64,000 nt of DNA from Ideonella margarita (GCF_038066635.1 NZ_JBBUTI010000011.1:92977-156976); one strand, 5' to 3'. Positions 35,426 through 44,643 are shown, counted from the stretch's first letter. Numbers and translations are program-made. Notes: generated from the sequence alone by a model not told the origin.

Positions 35426-35532
35426 GGTCAGACGGCCATCTCGGCCGGGGCTTGATTGTCTCAGCCCCGATCAACACATCTGCACCACGTCTTCGCGCCA
35501 CGTCTGCGCACCAAGCCGCCACACCTCGTCGC

Positions 35533-35538
35533 TACAAT
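35533..35538 (+). promoter_or_regulatory. possible -10 element for glnS
   Basis: TACAAT about 98 nt upstream of the glnS start. No convincing -35 is seen, so the call is weak. Confidence 0.25.
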
Positions 35539-35635
35539 GAACCATTGCCTGCTGCGCCCTGCCGCAGGCCCCGTTTTCCCCCGGTGCCGGCAGGCTTGAG
35601 GCCGCTGGCGCCTCACACGCGAATCTGCGCTTTCC

Positions 35636-37432
35636 ATGAGCGAAAACAAAGCTGGCAACGCTGCTGCCGAACCCGTCAAGCCGAGCAACTTCCTGCGCGG
35701 CATCATCGAGCGTGACCTGGAGGCCGGCACCTACGCCCAGCGCCCCTTCGGCGGCACCCCGGGCGACGCGGCACACCACCAGGCCGGCGCTGCTGACCCT
35801 GCCCGCATTCGCCTGCGCTTCCCGCCGGAGCCCAACGGCTACCTGCATGTCGGCCATGCGAAGAGCATCTGCCTGAATTTTGGCCTGGCCCGCGATTACG
35901 GCGGCGTGTGCCACCTGCGCTTCGACGACACCAACCCGGAGAAGGAAGAGCAGGAGTACGTGGACGCCATCGAAGAGATGGTGCGCTGGCTGGGTTGGGA
36001 CTGGGACGCCTTCGGCACCAGCCACAAGTACTACGCCAGCAACTACTTCGACTTCATGTACCGCGCCGCCGAGACGCTGATCGAGCGCGGCCTGGCCTAC
36101 GTCGACGAGCAGACGCCGGACGAGATGCGCGCCAACCGCGGCGACTTCACCACGCCCGGCACCAACAGCCCGTTCCGCAGCCGCACGCCGGCTGAAAACC
36201 TGGCGCGCTTCCGCGAGATGCGCGACGGCCAGCACCCCGACGGTGCGATGGTGCTGCGCGCCAAGATCGACATGGCCGCGCCGAACATCAACCTGCGTGA
36301 TCCGGCCCTCTACCGCATCCGCCGCGCCACCCACCACAACACGGGCGACACCTGGTGCATCTACCCGATGTACACCTACGCGCACCCGATCGAGGACGCG
36401 CTCGAGCGCATCACCCACTCGATCTGCACGCTGGAATTTGAAGACCAGCGCCCGTTCTACGACTGGCTGCTGAATCAGCTCGCCGATGCCGGCCTGCTGC
36501 AGCACCCGCTGCCCAAGCAGTACGAGTTCGGCCGCCTGAACCTGAGCTACGTCATCACCAGCAAGCGCAAGCTCAAGCAACTGGTCGATGAAAAGCACGT
36601 CAGCGGCTGGGACGACCCCCGCATGCCCACGCTGGCCGGCATGCGCCGCCGCGGCTACACGCCGGCGGCCATCCGCAAGGTGGCTGATGATTCCGGCGCG
36701 AGCAAGAGCAACATCTGGCTCGATTACTCGGTGCTCGACATCGCCCTGCGCGGTGACCTCGAAGAGAAGGTCGCCCGGGCGATGGCCGTGATCAACCCGG
36801 TCAAGCTCAAGCTCACCAACTGGGCCGAGGTGTTTGGTGGCGACGACGTGCGTGAGCCCTGCAGCGCACCCGCTCACCCGCATCTGCCTGAACTGGGCCA
36901 GCGCAGTTTCAGCCTCGGGCCGGAGCTGTGGATCGAGCGCGAAGACTTCGCCGAAGTGCCGGCCAAGGGCTTCTTCCGCCTGTTCCCGGGCAACAAGGTG
37001 CGCCTGAAGTACGGCGTGGTGATCGAGTGCACCGGCTGCGAGAAAGACGCGGACGGCCAGATCACCGCCGTGACGGCCACCGTCATCCCCGACACCAAGA
37101 GCGGCACGCCGGGCGCGGACAGCATCAAGGTCAAGGGCGTGATCACCTGGGTGGGCGTGCACGACGGCGTGGCCGCCGAGTTGCGCCTGTTCGACCGCCT
37201 GTTCACCGAAGCCCAGCCCGACGCTGGTGGCCGCGACTTCCTGACCGTGCTGAACCCCGCCAGCAAGCTGGTGCAGACCGGCTACCTGGAGCCGTCGCTG
37301 GCCAACGTGCCGGCCGATACCCGCTTCCAGTTCGAGCGCCATGGCTACTTCGTGACCGACCGCCTCGACCACCAGGCCGGCAGCCCGGTGATCAACCGCA
37401 TCACCGGCCTGAAAGACGGCTGGGCAAAGTAA
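35636..37432 (+). CDS. glnS: glutaminyl-tRNA synthetase
   Basis: Class I aminoacyl-tRNA synthetase charging tRNA-Gln. 598 aa. The HIGH motif is YLHVGHAKS (HVGH at 71-74); the KMSKS-equivalent is VITSKRKLKQL, with Thr at the usual Met. The anticodon-binding beta-barrels occupy the last 230 residues. There is a 20-residue Gly/Ala/His-rich insertion ahead of the HIGH segment (about 36-56), and the protein is some 45 residues longer than the E. coli enzyme. A terminator follows. Confidence 0.96.
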   Translation: MSENKAGNAAAEPVKPSNFLRGIIERDLEAGTYAQRPFGGTPGDAAHHQAGAADPARIRLRFPPEPNGYLHVGHAKSICLNFGLARDYGGVCHLRFDDTNPEKEEQEYVDAIEEMVRWLGWDWDAFGTSHKYYASNYFDFMYRAAETLIERGLAYVDEQTPDEMRANRGDFTTPGTNSPFRSRTPAENLARFREMRDGQHPDGAMVLRAKIDMAAPNINLRDPALYRIRRATHHNTGDTWCIYPMYTYAHPIEDALERITHSICTLEFEDQRPFYDWLLNQLADAGLLQHPLPKQYEFGRLNLSYVITSKRKLKQLVDEKHVSGWDDPRMPTLAGMRRRGYTPAAIRKVADDSGASKSNIWLDYSVLDIALRGDLEEKVARAMAVINPVKLKLTNWAEVFGGDDVREPCSAPAHPHLPELGQRSFSLGPELWIEREDFAEVPAKGFFRLFPGNKVRLKYGVVIECTGCEKDADGQITAVTATVIPDTKSGTPGADSIKVKGVITWVGVHDGVAAELRLFDRLFTEAQPDAGGRDFLTVLNPASKLVQTGYLEPSLANVPADTRFQFERHGYFVTDRLDHQAGSPVINRITGLKDGWAK

Positions 37433-37465
37433 GCGCGGCGGCCACAGTGCCACCGCAAAACTGAT

Positions 37466-37500
37466 CAGGGCTGGCGCTTCGCCGGCCCTGTTCATTTGTT
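37466..37500 (+). terminator. Rho-independent terminator after glnS
   Basis: 11-bp stem (CAGGGCTGGCG with CGCCGGCCCTG, one G-T pair) with a 3-nt loop, followed by a T-rich run (ttcatttgtt). It lies 33 nt past the glnS stop. Confidence 0.8.
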
Positions 37501-37512
37501 GCAGTGCACAAT
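37496..37512. promoter_or_regulatory. palindromic TTGCAGTGCA element upstream of parA-like gene
   Basis: The stretch TTGTTGCAGTGCACAAT contains the palindrome TGCA-G-TGCA and ends in CACAAT, a possible -10. It resembles the TGCAGTGCACAA-like sites seen upstream of polyhydroxyalkanoate genes in Burkholderiales. That comparison is from memory and unverified. Confidence 0.3.
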
Positions 37513-37548
37513 AGACGCCTCACAGCCAGCTTCGTGGAGCGGATGGTC

Positions 37549-38403
37549 ATGCGTCATGTGGTCTTCAATCAGAAGGGCGGGGTCGGCAAATCGACCATCA
37601 CCTGCAACCTCGCGGCCATCAGCGCCGCCCAGGGCCTGCGCACCCTCGTGGTCGACCTGGACCCGCAAGGCAACGCCAGCCGATACCTGCTGGGCGCTGC
37701 GGTGGAGCAGGTTGAAACCGGCGCCGCGCCGTTTTTCGAGCAGCAGCTGAAGTTCAGCATGCGCTCACCGGCCACGAGTGAATTCATCGTTCAGACGCCG
37801 TTCGAGAACCTCGACCTGATGGCGTCCGACCCGTCGCTGGAAGACATGCACGCGAAGCTCGAATCGCGCTACAAGATCTTCAAGCTGCGCGACGCGCTGG
37901 CCGAGCTGGACGGCGAGTACGACCAGATCTGGATCGACACGCCGCCGGCGCTGAATTTCTACACCCGCTCGGCGCTGATTGCCGCCACCGGTTGCCTGAT
38001 TCCGTTTGACTGCGACGAGTTCTCGCGCCGCGCGCTGTATGCGCTGATGGAAAGCGTCGAAGAGATTCGCGCCGACCACAACGCCGAGCTGCGCATCGAA
38101 GGCATCGTGGTGAACCAGTTCCAGCCGCGCGCCAACCTGCCCCAGCGCACGGTGCAGGAGCTGATCGACGAAGGCCTGCCGGTGCTGCAGCCCTACCTGG
38201 GCGCCAGCGTGAAGATCCGCGAGTCGCACGAGAAGGCGCTGCCGATGGTGCACATGGAACCGAAGCACAAGCTCACGCTGGAGTTCATCGACCTGCATGA
38301 GCAGCTGGTGCACGGGGGCAAGTCGGCCGTGAAGGCCGTCAAGGCCGAAAAAGCCCCGAAGGCGCCCAAAGCTGCAGCCAAGAAGGCCCCGAAGAAGGCC
38401 TGA
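37549..38403 (+). CDS. ParA/MinD-family ATPase with basic C-terminal tail
   Basis: 284-aa deviant Walker ATPase: MRHVVFNQKGGVGKSTITCNL carries the signature KGGVGKST, and the switch/Walker B region is VVDLDPQGNAS and IWIDTPPALNF. No ParB partner lies beside it, so it may be an orphan ParA that positions cargo (storage granules, chemoreceptor arrays or similar) rather than the chromosomal ParA. The last 30 residues are Lys/Ala/Pro-rich (KAPKAPKAAAKKAPKKA). ATG 37549 is chosen because GGAG lies 9 nt upstream; 37543 is the alternative. Confidence 0.88.
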   Translation: MRHVVFNQKGGVGKSTITCNLAAISAAQGLRTLVVDLDPQGNASRYLLGAAVEQVETGAAPFFEQQLKFSMRSPATSEFIVQTPFENLDLMASDPSLEDMHAKLESRYKIFKLRDALAELDGEYDQIWIDTPPALNFYTRSALIAATGCLIPFDCDEFSRRALYALMESVEEIRADHNAELRIEGIVVNQFQPRANLPQRTVQELIDEGLPVLQPYLGASVKIRESHEKALPMVHMEPKHKLTLEFIDLHEQLVHGGKSAVKAVKAEKAPKAPKAAAKKAPKKA

Positions 38404-38507
38404 GATGGCAGCGGGCCAGCGCCCGCCCCGCCGTTTGAACGCCACGTCACGCCGCAGACACGCCCAAGTCACGGCAGCGTCACTGGCCATGTTCAGCATG
38501 GCGGCTC

Positions 38508-39380
38508 ATGCACCCTGCCATGACGCCCGCCCCGCTGCCGCCCCAGCCCAAAGCTGCCAAGCAACGCTTCCGGACCATCTGGATCTCTGACCTGCACCTG
38601 GGCACGCCCGGCTGTCAGGCGGAAGCGCTGCTCGACTTCCTGCGGCGCACGGAATGCGAAACGCTGTACCTGGTCGGCGACATCATCGACGGCTGGCAGC
38701 TGAAGCGCAGCTGGTACTGGCCGCAGGCCCACAACGACGTCGTGCAGAAGCTGCTGCGCAAGGTGCGCAAGGGTTGCCGCGTGATCTTCGTGCCGGGCAA
38801 CCACGACGAATTTGCACGCCACTACATCGGCCATCACTTCGGCGGCGTGGAAGTGGCGGCCGAGTGGATCCACACCACGGCGGACGGCCGGCGGCTGTGG
38901 ATCACCCACGGCGACCTGTTTGACGGCGTCATCCAGTGCGCCAAGTGGCTGGCCCACCTGGGTGACCACGCCTACGAATTCACCTTGAAGCTGAACCGGC
39001 ACCTGAACCGGCTGCGCGGCCGGCTGGGCCTGCCGTACTGGAGCTTGTCGAAGTACCTGAAGCTCAAGGTCAAGCGCGCGGTCAGCTATGTGAGCGACTT
39101 TGAAGCCGCCGTGGCCCGCGAAGCGCGTCGGCGCGGCCTGCAGGGCGTCGTCTGCGGCCACATCCACCACGCCGAATTGCGCGAGATTGACGGCATCTTG
39201 TATGCCAATGACGGCGACTGGGTCGAAAGCCTGACCGCCTTGGTGGAACACGCCGACGGCCGCCTGGAAATCCTCGACTGGACGGGCGTGCCGCATTGGC
39301 AGGACAGCGAAGCCAGCCAGGAAGATGCTGGCGTCGACATCGGCGAGGAAGTCGCCGTGTTCGCGCGCAAATCGGCATGA
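38508..39380 (+). CDS. LpxH-like UDP-2,3-diacylglucosamine diphosphatase / metallophosphoesterase
   Basis: Calcineurin-like phosphoesterase of COG2908. The five metal-binding blocks are WISDLHLG, VGDIIDGW, FVPGNHDEF, ITHGDLFDG and VCGHIHHAE. The family includes LpxH, which cleaves UDP-diacylglucosamine to lipid X. This 290-aa form, with a longer C-terminal acidic tail, belongs to a paralogous group often annotated as LpxH-like, so the substrate is unsure. Starts at 38508 or 38520 are possible. Confidence 0.85.
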   Translation: MHPAMTPAPLPPQPKAAKQRFRTIWISDLHLGTPGCQAEALLDFLRRTECETLYLVGDIIDGWQLKRSWYWPQAHNDVVQKLLRKVRKGCRVIFVPGNHDEFARHYIGHHFGGVEVAAEWIHTTADGRRLWITHGDLFDGVIQCAKWLAHLGDHAYEFTLKLNRHLNRLRGRLGLPYWSLSKYLKLKVKRAVSYVSDFEAAVAREARRRGLQGVVCGHIHHAELREIDGILYANDGDWVESLTALVEHADGRLEILDWTGVPHWQDSEASQEDAGVDIGEEVAVFARKSA

Positions 39381-39464
39381 ACTGCGGGGCGCCTCCCACG
39401 TTCGATGGCGGCGGCCCGCGCACAATCGAGACACTGCCATCGCACTGTCACAAACCCAGCAACG

Positions 39465-39482
39465 GCGTCACAGAAGCGTCAC
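39465..39482 (+). promoter_or_regulatory. Pho box upstream of ppk1
   Basis: Two identical heptamers GCGTCAC separated by AGAA, which is the 7-4-7 direct-repeat layout of PhoB binding sites (consensus CTGTCAT-N4-CTGTCAT). A -10-like CATAAACT begins 9 nt later (39491). Confidence 0.65.
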
Positions 39483-39504
39483 ACGCGATTCATAAACTAT
39501 GCCG

Positions 39505-41601
39505 ATGACCGATCTAGAGACCATGGGCGCTGCCCCGCTGAGCCTGCTCAGCCGAGAGCAGGCGATCCTCGAATTCAACCGCCGCGTGATGGCCCAGGCC
39601 ATGCGTGCGGACGTGCCCCTGCTGGAGCGGCTGCGTTATGTGACCATCGTCTCGTCGAACATCGACGAGTTCTTCGAGGTGCGCTTCGCCGATGCACTGG
39701 AAGCCGCCCGCCTCGAAGACAACGAACAGACCCGTGATGAGCTGCGCGACGTGGGCGCCCGTGCCCACGCGCTGATCGACGAGCAGTACGCGCTGTTCAA
39801 CGAGAAGGTCATGCCCGCGCTGGAAGAAGCCGGCCTGCGCATCATCAACCACGCCGACCGCAACGCCGCCCAGCGCCGTTGGGTGACCCAGTTCTTCGAC
39901 CGCCAGGTGCGCCCGCTGCTGATGCCGGTGCTGCTGGACCCGTCGCACCCGTTTCCACAGGTGGCGAACAAGTCACTGAACTTCATCGCCCGCCTCGGTG
40001 GCCGTGACGCCTTCGGCCGCGACAGCTCCATCGCCATCGTCAAGGTGCCGCGTGTGCTGCCGCGCGTCATCCGCCTGCCGGCCAGCGTGTGCGCGCCGGG
40101 TGAGCAAGGCTTCGTGATGCTGTCGAGCGTGATCCGCGCGCACCTGGAAGACCTTTTCCCGGGCCGCAGCGTGGAAGCGTTCTCGCAGTTCCGCGTGACC
40201 CGCGATTCGGACATCGACCTCGACGAGGATGACGTCACCAACCTGCGCCAGGCCCTGCGCAGCGGCCTGACCCAGCGCCACTTCGGGCTGGCCATTCGCC
40301 TGGAGGTGGTGAATACCTGCCCGGAAGAGCTCTGGCGCTTCCTGCTGCTGCAGTTCAAGCTGCCCGAAGCCGCGCTGTACCGCGTGGACGGCCCGGTGAA
40401 TCTGGTGCGTCTGGCGCAGCTGATCGACCAGGCCGACGACCTGCCCGGCACCCTGCTGCGCTTCCCGTCTTTCGAGCCGCAGTGGCCTGAAAGCAGCCTG
40501 CCGCGTGGCGAATCGATCTTTGACGTGGTGCGCGAGCGCGACGTGCTGCTGCACCATCCGTTCGAGAGCTTCGACGCCGTCGTCGCCTTCCTGCGCGAAG
40601 CGGTGAACGACCCCGACGTGCTGGCCATCCGGCAGACCATCTACCGCACCGGCGCGCAGTCGGTGCTGATGGACCTGCTGATCGAAGCCGCCCGCCGCGG
40701 CAAGGAAGTGACCGCCGTGGTGGAGCTGAAGGCCCGCTTCGACGAAGAAGCCAACATCAACTGGGCCGAGCGCCTGGAAGCCGTGGGCGCGCAGGTGGTC
40801 TACGGCATCGTGGGCCTGAAGACCCACGCCAAGATGCTGCTGGTGACCCGCCGTGAAAAGGGCGCGCGTGGCAGCGTGACGCTGCGCCGTTACCTGCACC
40901 TCTCAACCGGCAACTACAACCCGCGCACCTCGCGCCTGTACACCGACGTGGGCACGCTGACCTGCGATGCGGGCATCACCTCGGACGCCGAGGGCGTGTT
41001 CCAGCAGATCGCCGGCCTGACCCGCGTGCAACCGCCGCGCCACCTGCTGACCGCCCCCTTCGTGCTGCACACGAAGATGATGGCCCATGTGGCCCAGGTG
41101 ATGCAGGCCGCCAAGGCCGGCAAGCCAGCCCGCATCGTGGCCAAGTTCAACGCCCTGACCGACCCCGCACTCATCCAGGCGCTGGTGGATGCCGGCCAGG
41201 CGGGCGCCAAGATCGACCTGATCGTGCGCGGCGCCTGCATGCTGCCGCCGGGCGTGCCCGGCGTGACCGACAACATCCAGGTCCGTTCGGTGATCGGCCG
41301 CTTCCTGGAACACACCCGCGTGCTGTACTTCCGCTGGGGCGATCGCGACACGCAGGAAGCGCTGTACCTGTCGAGTGCCGACTGGATGAGCCGCAACATG
41401 TTCCGCCGCATCGAGCTGGCCTGGCCGGTGCGCGACGCGGCCCTGCGCCAGCGCGTGATCGACGAATGCCTGGTGCCCTACCTGCACGACAGCCGCGACG
41501 CCTGGCGCCAGCTGCCGGACGGCCGCTACGAGCGCATCGGCACCGACGGCCCGAGCGCGCAGCAGGCCCTGATGAAACGATACGGCGGGCGGGCCCACTG
41601 A
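39505..41601 (+). CDS. ppk1: polyphosphate kinase 1
   Basis: Reversibly polymerises the ATP gamma-phosphate into polyphosphate. About 698 aa. Domains in order: N domain (LEFNRRVMAQAM, SSNIDEFFEVRFAD), head domain, and two PLD-like C domains with the phospho-acceptor His in GLKTHAKMLLV and HLSTGNYNPRTSRLYTD. Candidate starts are 39499, 39505 and 39523; a -10 element ends at 39498, which disfavours the first. Followed 2 nt later by sixA, with a Pho box upstream, so it is probably induced by phosphate starvation. Confidence 0.95.
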   Translation: MTDLETMGAAPLSLLSREQAILEFNRRVMAQAMRADVPLLERLRYVTIVSSNIDEFFEVRFADALEAARLEDNEQTRDELRDVGARAHALIDEQYALFNEKVMPALEEAGLRIINHADRNAAQRRWVTQFFDRQVRPLLMPVLLDPSHPFPQVANKSLNFIARLGGRDAFGRDSSIAIVKVPRVLPRVIRLPASVCAPGEQGFVMLSSVIRAHLEDLFPGRSVEAFSQFRVTRDSDIDLDEDDVTNLRQALRSGLTQRHFGLAIRLEVVNTCPEELWRFLLLQFKLPEAALYRVDGPVNLVRLAQLIDQADDLPGTLLRFPSFEPQWPESSLPRGESIFDVVRERDVLLHHPFESFDAVVAFLREAVNDPDVLAIRQTIYRTGAQSVLMDLLIEAARRGKEVTAVVELKARFDEEANINWAERLEAVGAQVVYGIVGLKTHAKMLLVTRREKGARGSVTLRRYLHLSTGNYNPRTSRLYTDVGTLTCDAGITSDAEGVFQQIAGLTRVQPPRHLLTAPFVLHTKMMAHVAQVMQAAKAGKPARIVAKFNALTDPALIQALVDAGQAGAKIDLIVRGACMLPPGVPGVTDNIQVRSVIGRFLEHTRVLYFRWGDRDTQEALYLSSADWMSRNMFRRIELAWPVRDAALRQRVIDECLVPYLHDSRDAWRQLPDGRYERIGTDGPSAQQALMKRYGGRAH

Positions 41602-41603
41602 GC

Positions 41604-42092
41604 ATGGACCTGATCCTGTGGCGCCATGCCGAAGCCGAGGAACTGGCTGAAGGCATCGACGACCCCGCGCGCGGCCTCACGCCCAAGGGTGAGCGGCAGG
41701 CGCGGCGCGTCGCCGAATGGCTGAACCGCTTCATGCCGGCCAGCACGCGCATCCTCGTCAGCCCGGCCCTGCGCAGCCAGCAGACGGCGCAGGCCCTGGA
41801 GCGCCGCTTCAAGACCGTGGCCGCCCTGGACACCGACGGCAGCGTGGAAGGCCTGCTGGCCGCCGCCCGCTGGCCCGATGCGCGTGAACCGGTGCTGGTC
41901 GTGGGCCACCAGCCGACGCTGGGCCTGACGGCCGCCTACCTGATGACCGGCGCGCGGCTGCACAGCCACGACGCCAGCGCCCTGACGCCCTGGTCGATCA
42001 AGAAGGGCAGCGTCTGGTGGTTGCGTCACCGCCCGCGCGAAGAGCGCGGCGAAGTGGTGCTGGTGGCGGTCAGGTCAGCTGAGCTGATGTGA
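41604..42092 (+). CDS. sixA: SixA-type histidine phosphatase
   Basis: 162-aa histidine phosphatase superfamily protein (phosphohistidine phosphatase SixA type). Catalytic RHG-like motif LILWRHAEAE at the N terminus; the second His is in VVGHQPTLG. SixA acts on phosphohistidine of ArcB or of the nitrogen PTS in E. coli. Here it starts 2 nt after ppk1, whose mechanism also uses phosphohistidine, so a shared role is plausible but inferred. Confidence 0.9.
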   Translation: MDLILWRHAEAEELAEGIDDPARGLTPKGERQARRVAEWLNRFMPASTRILVSPALRSQQTAQALERRFKTVAALDTDGSVEGLLAAARWPDAREPVLVVGHQPTLGLTAAYLMTGARLHSHDASALTPWSIKKGSVWWLRHRPREERGEVVLVAVRSAELM

Positions 42093-42112
42093 CCGGCGCC
42101 ACCGGCCACGCG

Positions 42113-42709
42113 TCATCCACGCGTGGCGGCCGTCCGCGCCTTCTTCGGCGGCAATGACCGTGTGATCGCCTCCCGGCTGGCCGCCAGAATCTCATCGGCG
42201 AGCGGGGAATCGTCGGGGCATGCTCGTGAGAGCACCAGCGCCCCGACCGCATGCGCGAGCGCATCGAGGATGCCGGCCCTCGCCTCCGCGCTGATGGCAC
42301 CAGCGCCCTCGCCCTGCTGACCCAGGGCAGCCACCAGGCCTTCAATGCCATTGGCAAACGTGGCCCGAACAGCCTCCGGCTGGCGCGCAGCGTCACCACC
42401 CAGCGCAGCCATCGTGCAGCCCGTGGCGCGGCCGTCCCGGTGTTCCCGCGACACGTAGTGACGCACGAACGTTGCGGCATCGATGCCTGCGGACAGTGAC
42501 AAGGTCTGGCCGAGACCACAGGCTGCGGCCTCGGCCATCAGGTCAGCCTTCGAGCCGAACTGCTTGTAGAAGCCGCCATGGGTGAAGCCCGCGGCCGCCA
42601 TCAGATCGGCCACGCCGACGCCGTCGAAACCACGTTCCCGAAACAGCTGAGACGCCGTCTCGACGACGCGCGTCCGGTTGGCTTCTGCCTGTGCCTTGGT
42701 GACTTTCAT
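42113..42709 (-). CDS. TetR-family transcriptional regulator
   Basis: 198-aa repressor. The N-terminal helix-turn-helix reads RTRVVETASQLFRERGFDG, then VADLMAAAGFTHGGFYKQFGSK, as in the AcrR/NemR-like subgroup. The C-terminal ligand domain is helical, with cysteines (C98/C104-type, AACGLG and ATGCTMAALGGDA). It diverges from a quinone-oxidoreductase-like gene and probably represses it through sites in the 159-nt gap. Confidence 0.9.
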   Translation of the reverse strand: MKVTKAQAEANRTRVVETASQLFRERGFDGVGVADLMAAAGFTHGGFYKQFGSKADLMAEAAACGLGQTLSLSAGIDAATFVRHYVSREHRDGRATGCTMAALGGDAARQPEAVRATFANGIEGLVAALGQQGEGAGAISAEARAGILDALAHAVGALVLSRACPDDSPLADEILAASREAITRSLPPKKARTAATRG

Positions 42710-42757
42710 GTCGGTCTGATGTGCATCTTGGGTCTGAGAAGTGCCGACTATACATTC

Positions 42758-42768
42758 ATGACGATCAT
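42758..42768. promoter_or_regulatory. candidate TetR operator
   Basis: Perfect inverted repeat ATGA-CGA-TCAT between the divergent TetR and oxidoreductase genes, just upstream of the rightward promoter. A related TCGTCATCAT occurs at the -10 region. Confidence 0.35.
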
Positions 42769-42778
42769 CATCAAAGTG

Positions 42779-42807
42779 TTGACATTTAAGATTACGTTCG
42801 TCATCAT
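42779..42807 (+). promoter_or_regulatory. sigma-70 promoter of the oxidoreductase operon
   Basis: TTGACA (42779-42784), 17-bp spacer, CATCAT (42802-42807), 61 nt ahead of the oxidoreductase start. Confidence 0.55.
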
Positions 42808-42868
42808 TGAAGCCTTCGAGGGTGCTTCGTCATCGAGACACCCCCCATCGATCCGACTGCGAGCCCCC

Positions 42869-43879
42869 ATGAAAGCACTCACCTTCCAGCGCTACGGAAA
42901 GTCACCCGACATCGGTTTCTCCGACCTGCCACGCCCGACGCCGAAGCCGGACGAGCTGCTGGTCCAGGTGCATGCCGCGAGCGTGAATCCGATCGACAAC
43001 ATGATTCCGACCGGGCTCTTCAAGGCCGTCGTGAAGTTCCAGCTGCCGGCCACGCTGGGCAGCGATCTGGCCGGCGTCGTGGTGGCCGTGGGCAACCGGG
43101 TGACGCGCTTCAAGCCGGGCGATGCGGTGTTCGCGAACATCTTCGATCTGGGCACCGGATCACTCGCCGAATTTGCCGTCGTGCCCGAGCAGGCTGCTGC
43201 GCTGAAACCCGCCAACCTCGACTTCGTTCAGGCCGCCTCCATCCCGATGGTCGGGCTGACCTCCTGGCAGGCGCTGAACGAGCGCATCGGCCTGCGCGCC
43301 GGCCAGAAGGTTTTCATTCCGGCAGGCTCCGGCGGCATTGGCACCTTCGCCATACAGCTGGCCAAGTGGCTGGGCGCCAAGGTGGGCACGACCACCAGCA
43401 CCGGCAATGTGGCGCTGGTGCGCAGCCTGGGCGCAGACGAGGTGGTCGACTACAGACAGCAGGCCTTCGAGACGGTGCTGCGCGACTATGACGCGGCACT
43501 GGGCACCGTCAGGGGCGAGACGCTGGAGCAGTCCATCGGCATCCTGAAGCCGAGGGGCAAGCTGGTGTCGCTGGTCGGCCCGCTCGACGTGGCCTTCGCA
43601 CGGGCCCGCCGGGCCAACGTCATCCTGAAAGCCGTCTTCGCGCTGATGAGCCGCAGCATCAAGCACAAGGCGAAGCAGCGGAGCGTCGACTACTCGTTCC
43701 TGTTTGCCCGTGCCGACGGCGATCAACTGGCCCAGATCGGCCAGCTGCTGGAAACGCAGCGCATCCGACCCGTCATCGACCAGGTATTTCCGTTCGAGCA
43801 GGCCAAGGAAGCCCTGGACTACCTCGCCCAGGGCCGCGCCAAGGGCAAGGTCGTCGTGCAGATGCTGCCGACGCCGTGA
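42869..43879 (+). CDS. NADP-dependent zinc-free MDR oxidoreductase (quinone reductase-like)
   Basis: 336-aa medium-chain dehydrogenase/reductase of the QOR group. N terminus MKALTFQRYGKSPDIGFSD; cofactor-binding segment VFIPAGSGGIGTFAIQLAK. Typical reactions are reduction of quinones or enones. No zinc-binding cysteines are evident. The ATG at 42869 gives the canonical N terminus. First gene of a three-gene set (with SDR and hydrolase) controlled from the TetR intergenic region. Confidence 0.9.
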   Translation: MKALTFQRYGKSPDIGFSDLPRPTPKPDELLVQVHAASVNPIDNMIPTGLFKAVVKFQLPATLGSDLAGVVVAVGNRVTRFKPGDAVFANIFDLGTGSLAEFAVVPEQAAALKPANLDFVQAASIPMVGLTSWQALNERIGLRAGQKVFIPAGSGGIGTFAIQLAKWLGAKVGTTTSTGNVALVRSLGADEVVDYRQQAFETVLRDYDAALGTVRGETLEQSIGILKPRGKLVSLVGPLDVAFARARRANVILKAVFALMSRSIKHKAKQRSVDYSFLFARADGDQLAQIGQLLETQRIRPVIDQVFPFEQAKEALDYLAQGRAKGKVVVQMLPTP

Positions 43880-43917
43880 TCAACCCGTCTTTCCCCTCAC
43901 ACCCTCTGGAGAACACC

Positions 43918-44622
43918 ATGAAAATCGACAATGCCGTTGTACTGGTCACGGGCGCGAACCGTGGCATCGGGCTCGCCTTCACGCAAGCCTTGCTGGCCCG
44001 TGGCGCCCGCAAGGTCTACGCCGCCGCCCGCGACCCCGCCACCATCACCCAGCCCGGCGTTCAAGCCCTGAAGCTGGACGTCAACAAGCCGGAAGACGTG
44101 GCCGCGGCCGCCGAGCTTGCATCAGACGTCACCCTGGTGATCAACAACGCCGGCATCGCCCAGCCCGGCGGCTTTCTCGCGGCCGACGGTGAAGCCGTTG
44201 CGCGTCGAATCTTCGAGACCAACTTCTTCGGCATGCTGCGGGTCAGCCAGGCCTTTGCGCCCATCCTCCAGCGCCATGGCGGCGGCGCATTTCTGAACGT
44301 CCTGTCGGTGGCGTCGTGGCTCAATGGCGGCGAGCTGGCGGCCTACTCGGCCAGCAAGTCGGCCGCCTGGTCGCTTACCAATGCGTTGCGCGCTGAACTG
44401 GCGCCGCAGAAGACACAGGTGCTGGGCCTGCACATGGCGTATGTCGACACCGACCTGACGCGGGGCTTTGATGTGCCCAAGTCCAGCCCTGAAGCCATCG
44501 TCGAGCGCGCGCTCGACGGGCTGGAGTCGGGCCTTGACGAGGTGCTGGCCGATGCACTCACCGAGCAGATCAAGCTCGGCCTGAGCGCAGCGCGCGCCAG
44601 CTACCTGCCGCAGCAGGCGTGA
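43918..44622 (+). CDS. short-chain dehydrogenase/reductase
   Basis: 234-aa classical SDR with TGANRGIGLAF (cofactor), NNAG (VINNAGIAQ), catalytic Ser (LNVLSVASW) and YSASKSAAW (Tyr/Lys), so the active site is intact. A good Shine-Dalgarno (ctggaga) precedes ATG 43918; the frame opens at an ATG overlapping the previous stop. Substrate unknown; likely part of a carbonyl detoxification set with the neighbouring reductase. Confidence 0.9.
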   Translation: MKIDNAVVLVTGANRGIGLAFTQALLARGARKVYAAARDPATITQPGVQALKLDVNKPEDVAAAAELASDVTLVINNAGIAQPGGFLAADGEAVARRIFETNFFGMLRVSQAFAPILQRHGGGAFLNVLSVASWLNGGELAAYSASKSAAWSLTNALRAELAPQKTQVLGLHMAYVDTDLTRGFDVPKSSPEAIVERALDGLESGLDEVLADALTEQIKLGLSAARASYLPQQA

Positions 44623-44643
44623 GCCCGACCCCGAGAGCAACGC

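Noticed and set aside
35471..37495. Long antisense open frame of about 674 codons opposite glnS
   Set aside because: Same artefact; the composition is low-complexity and no domain appears, while glnS on the other strand is intact.
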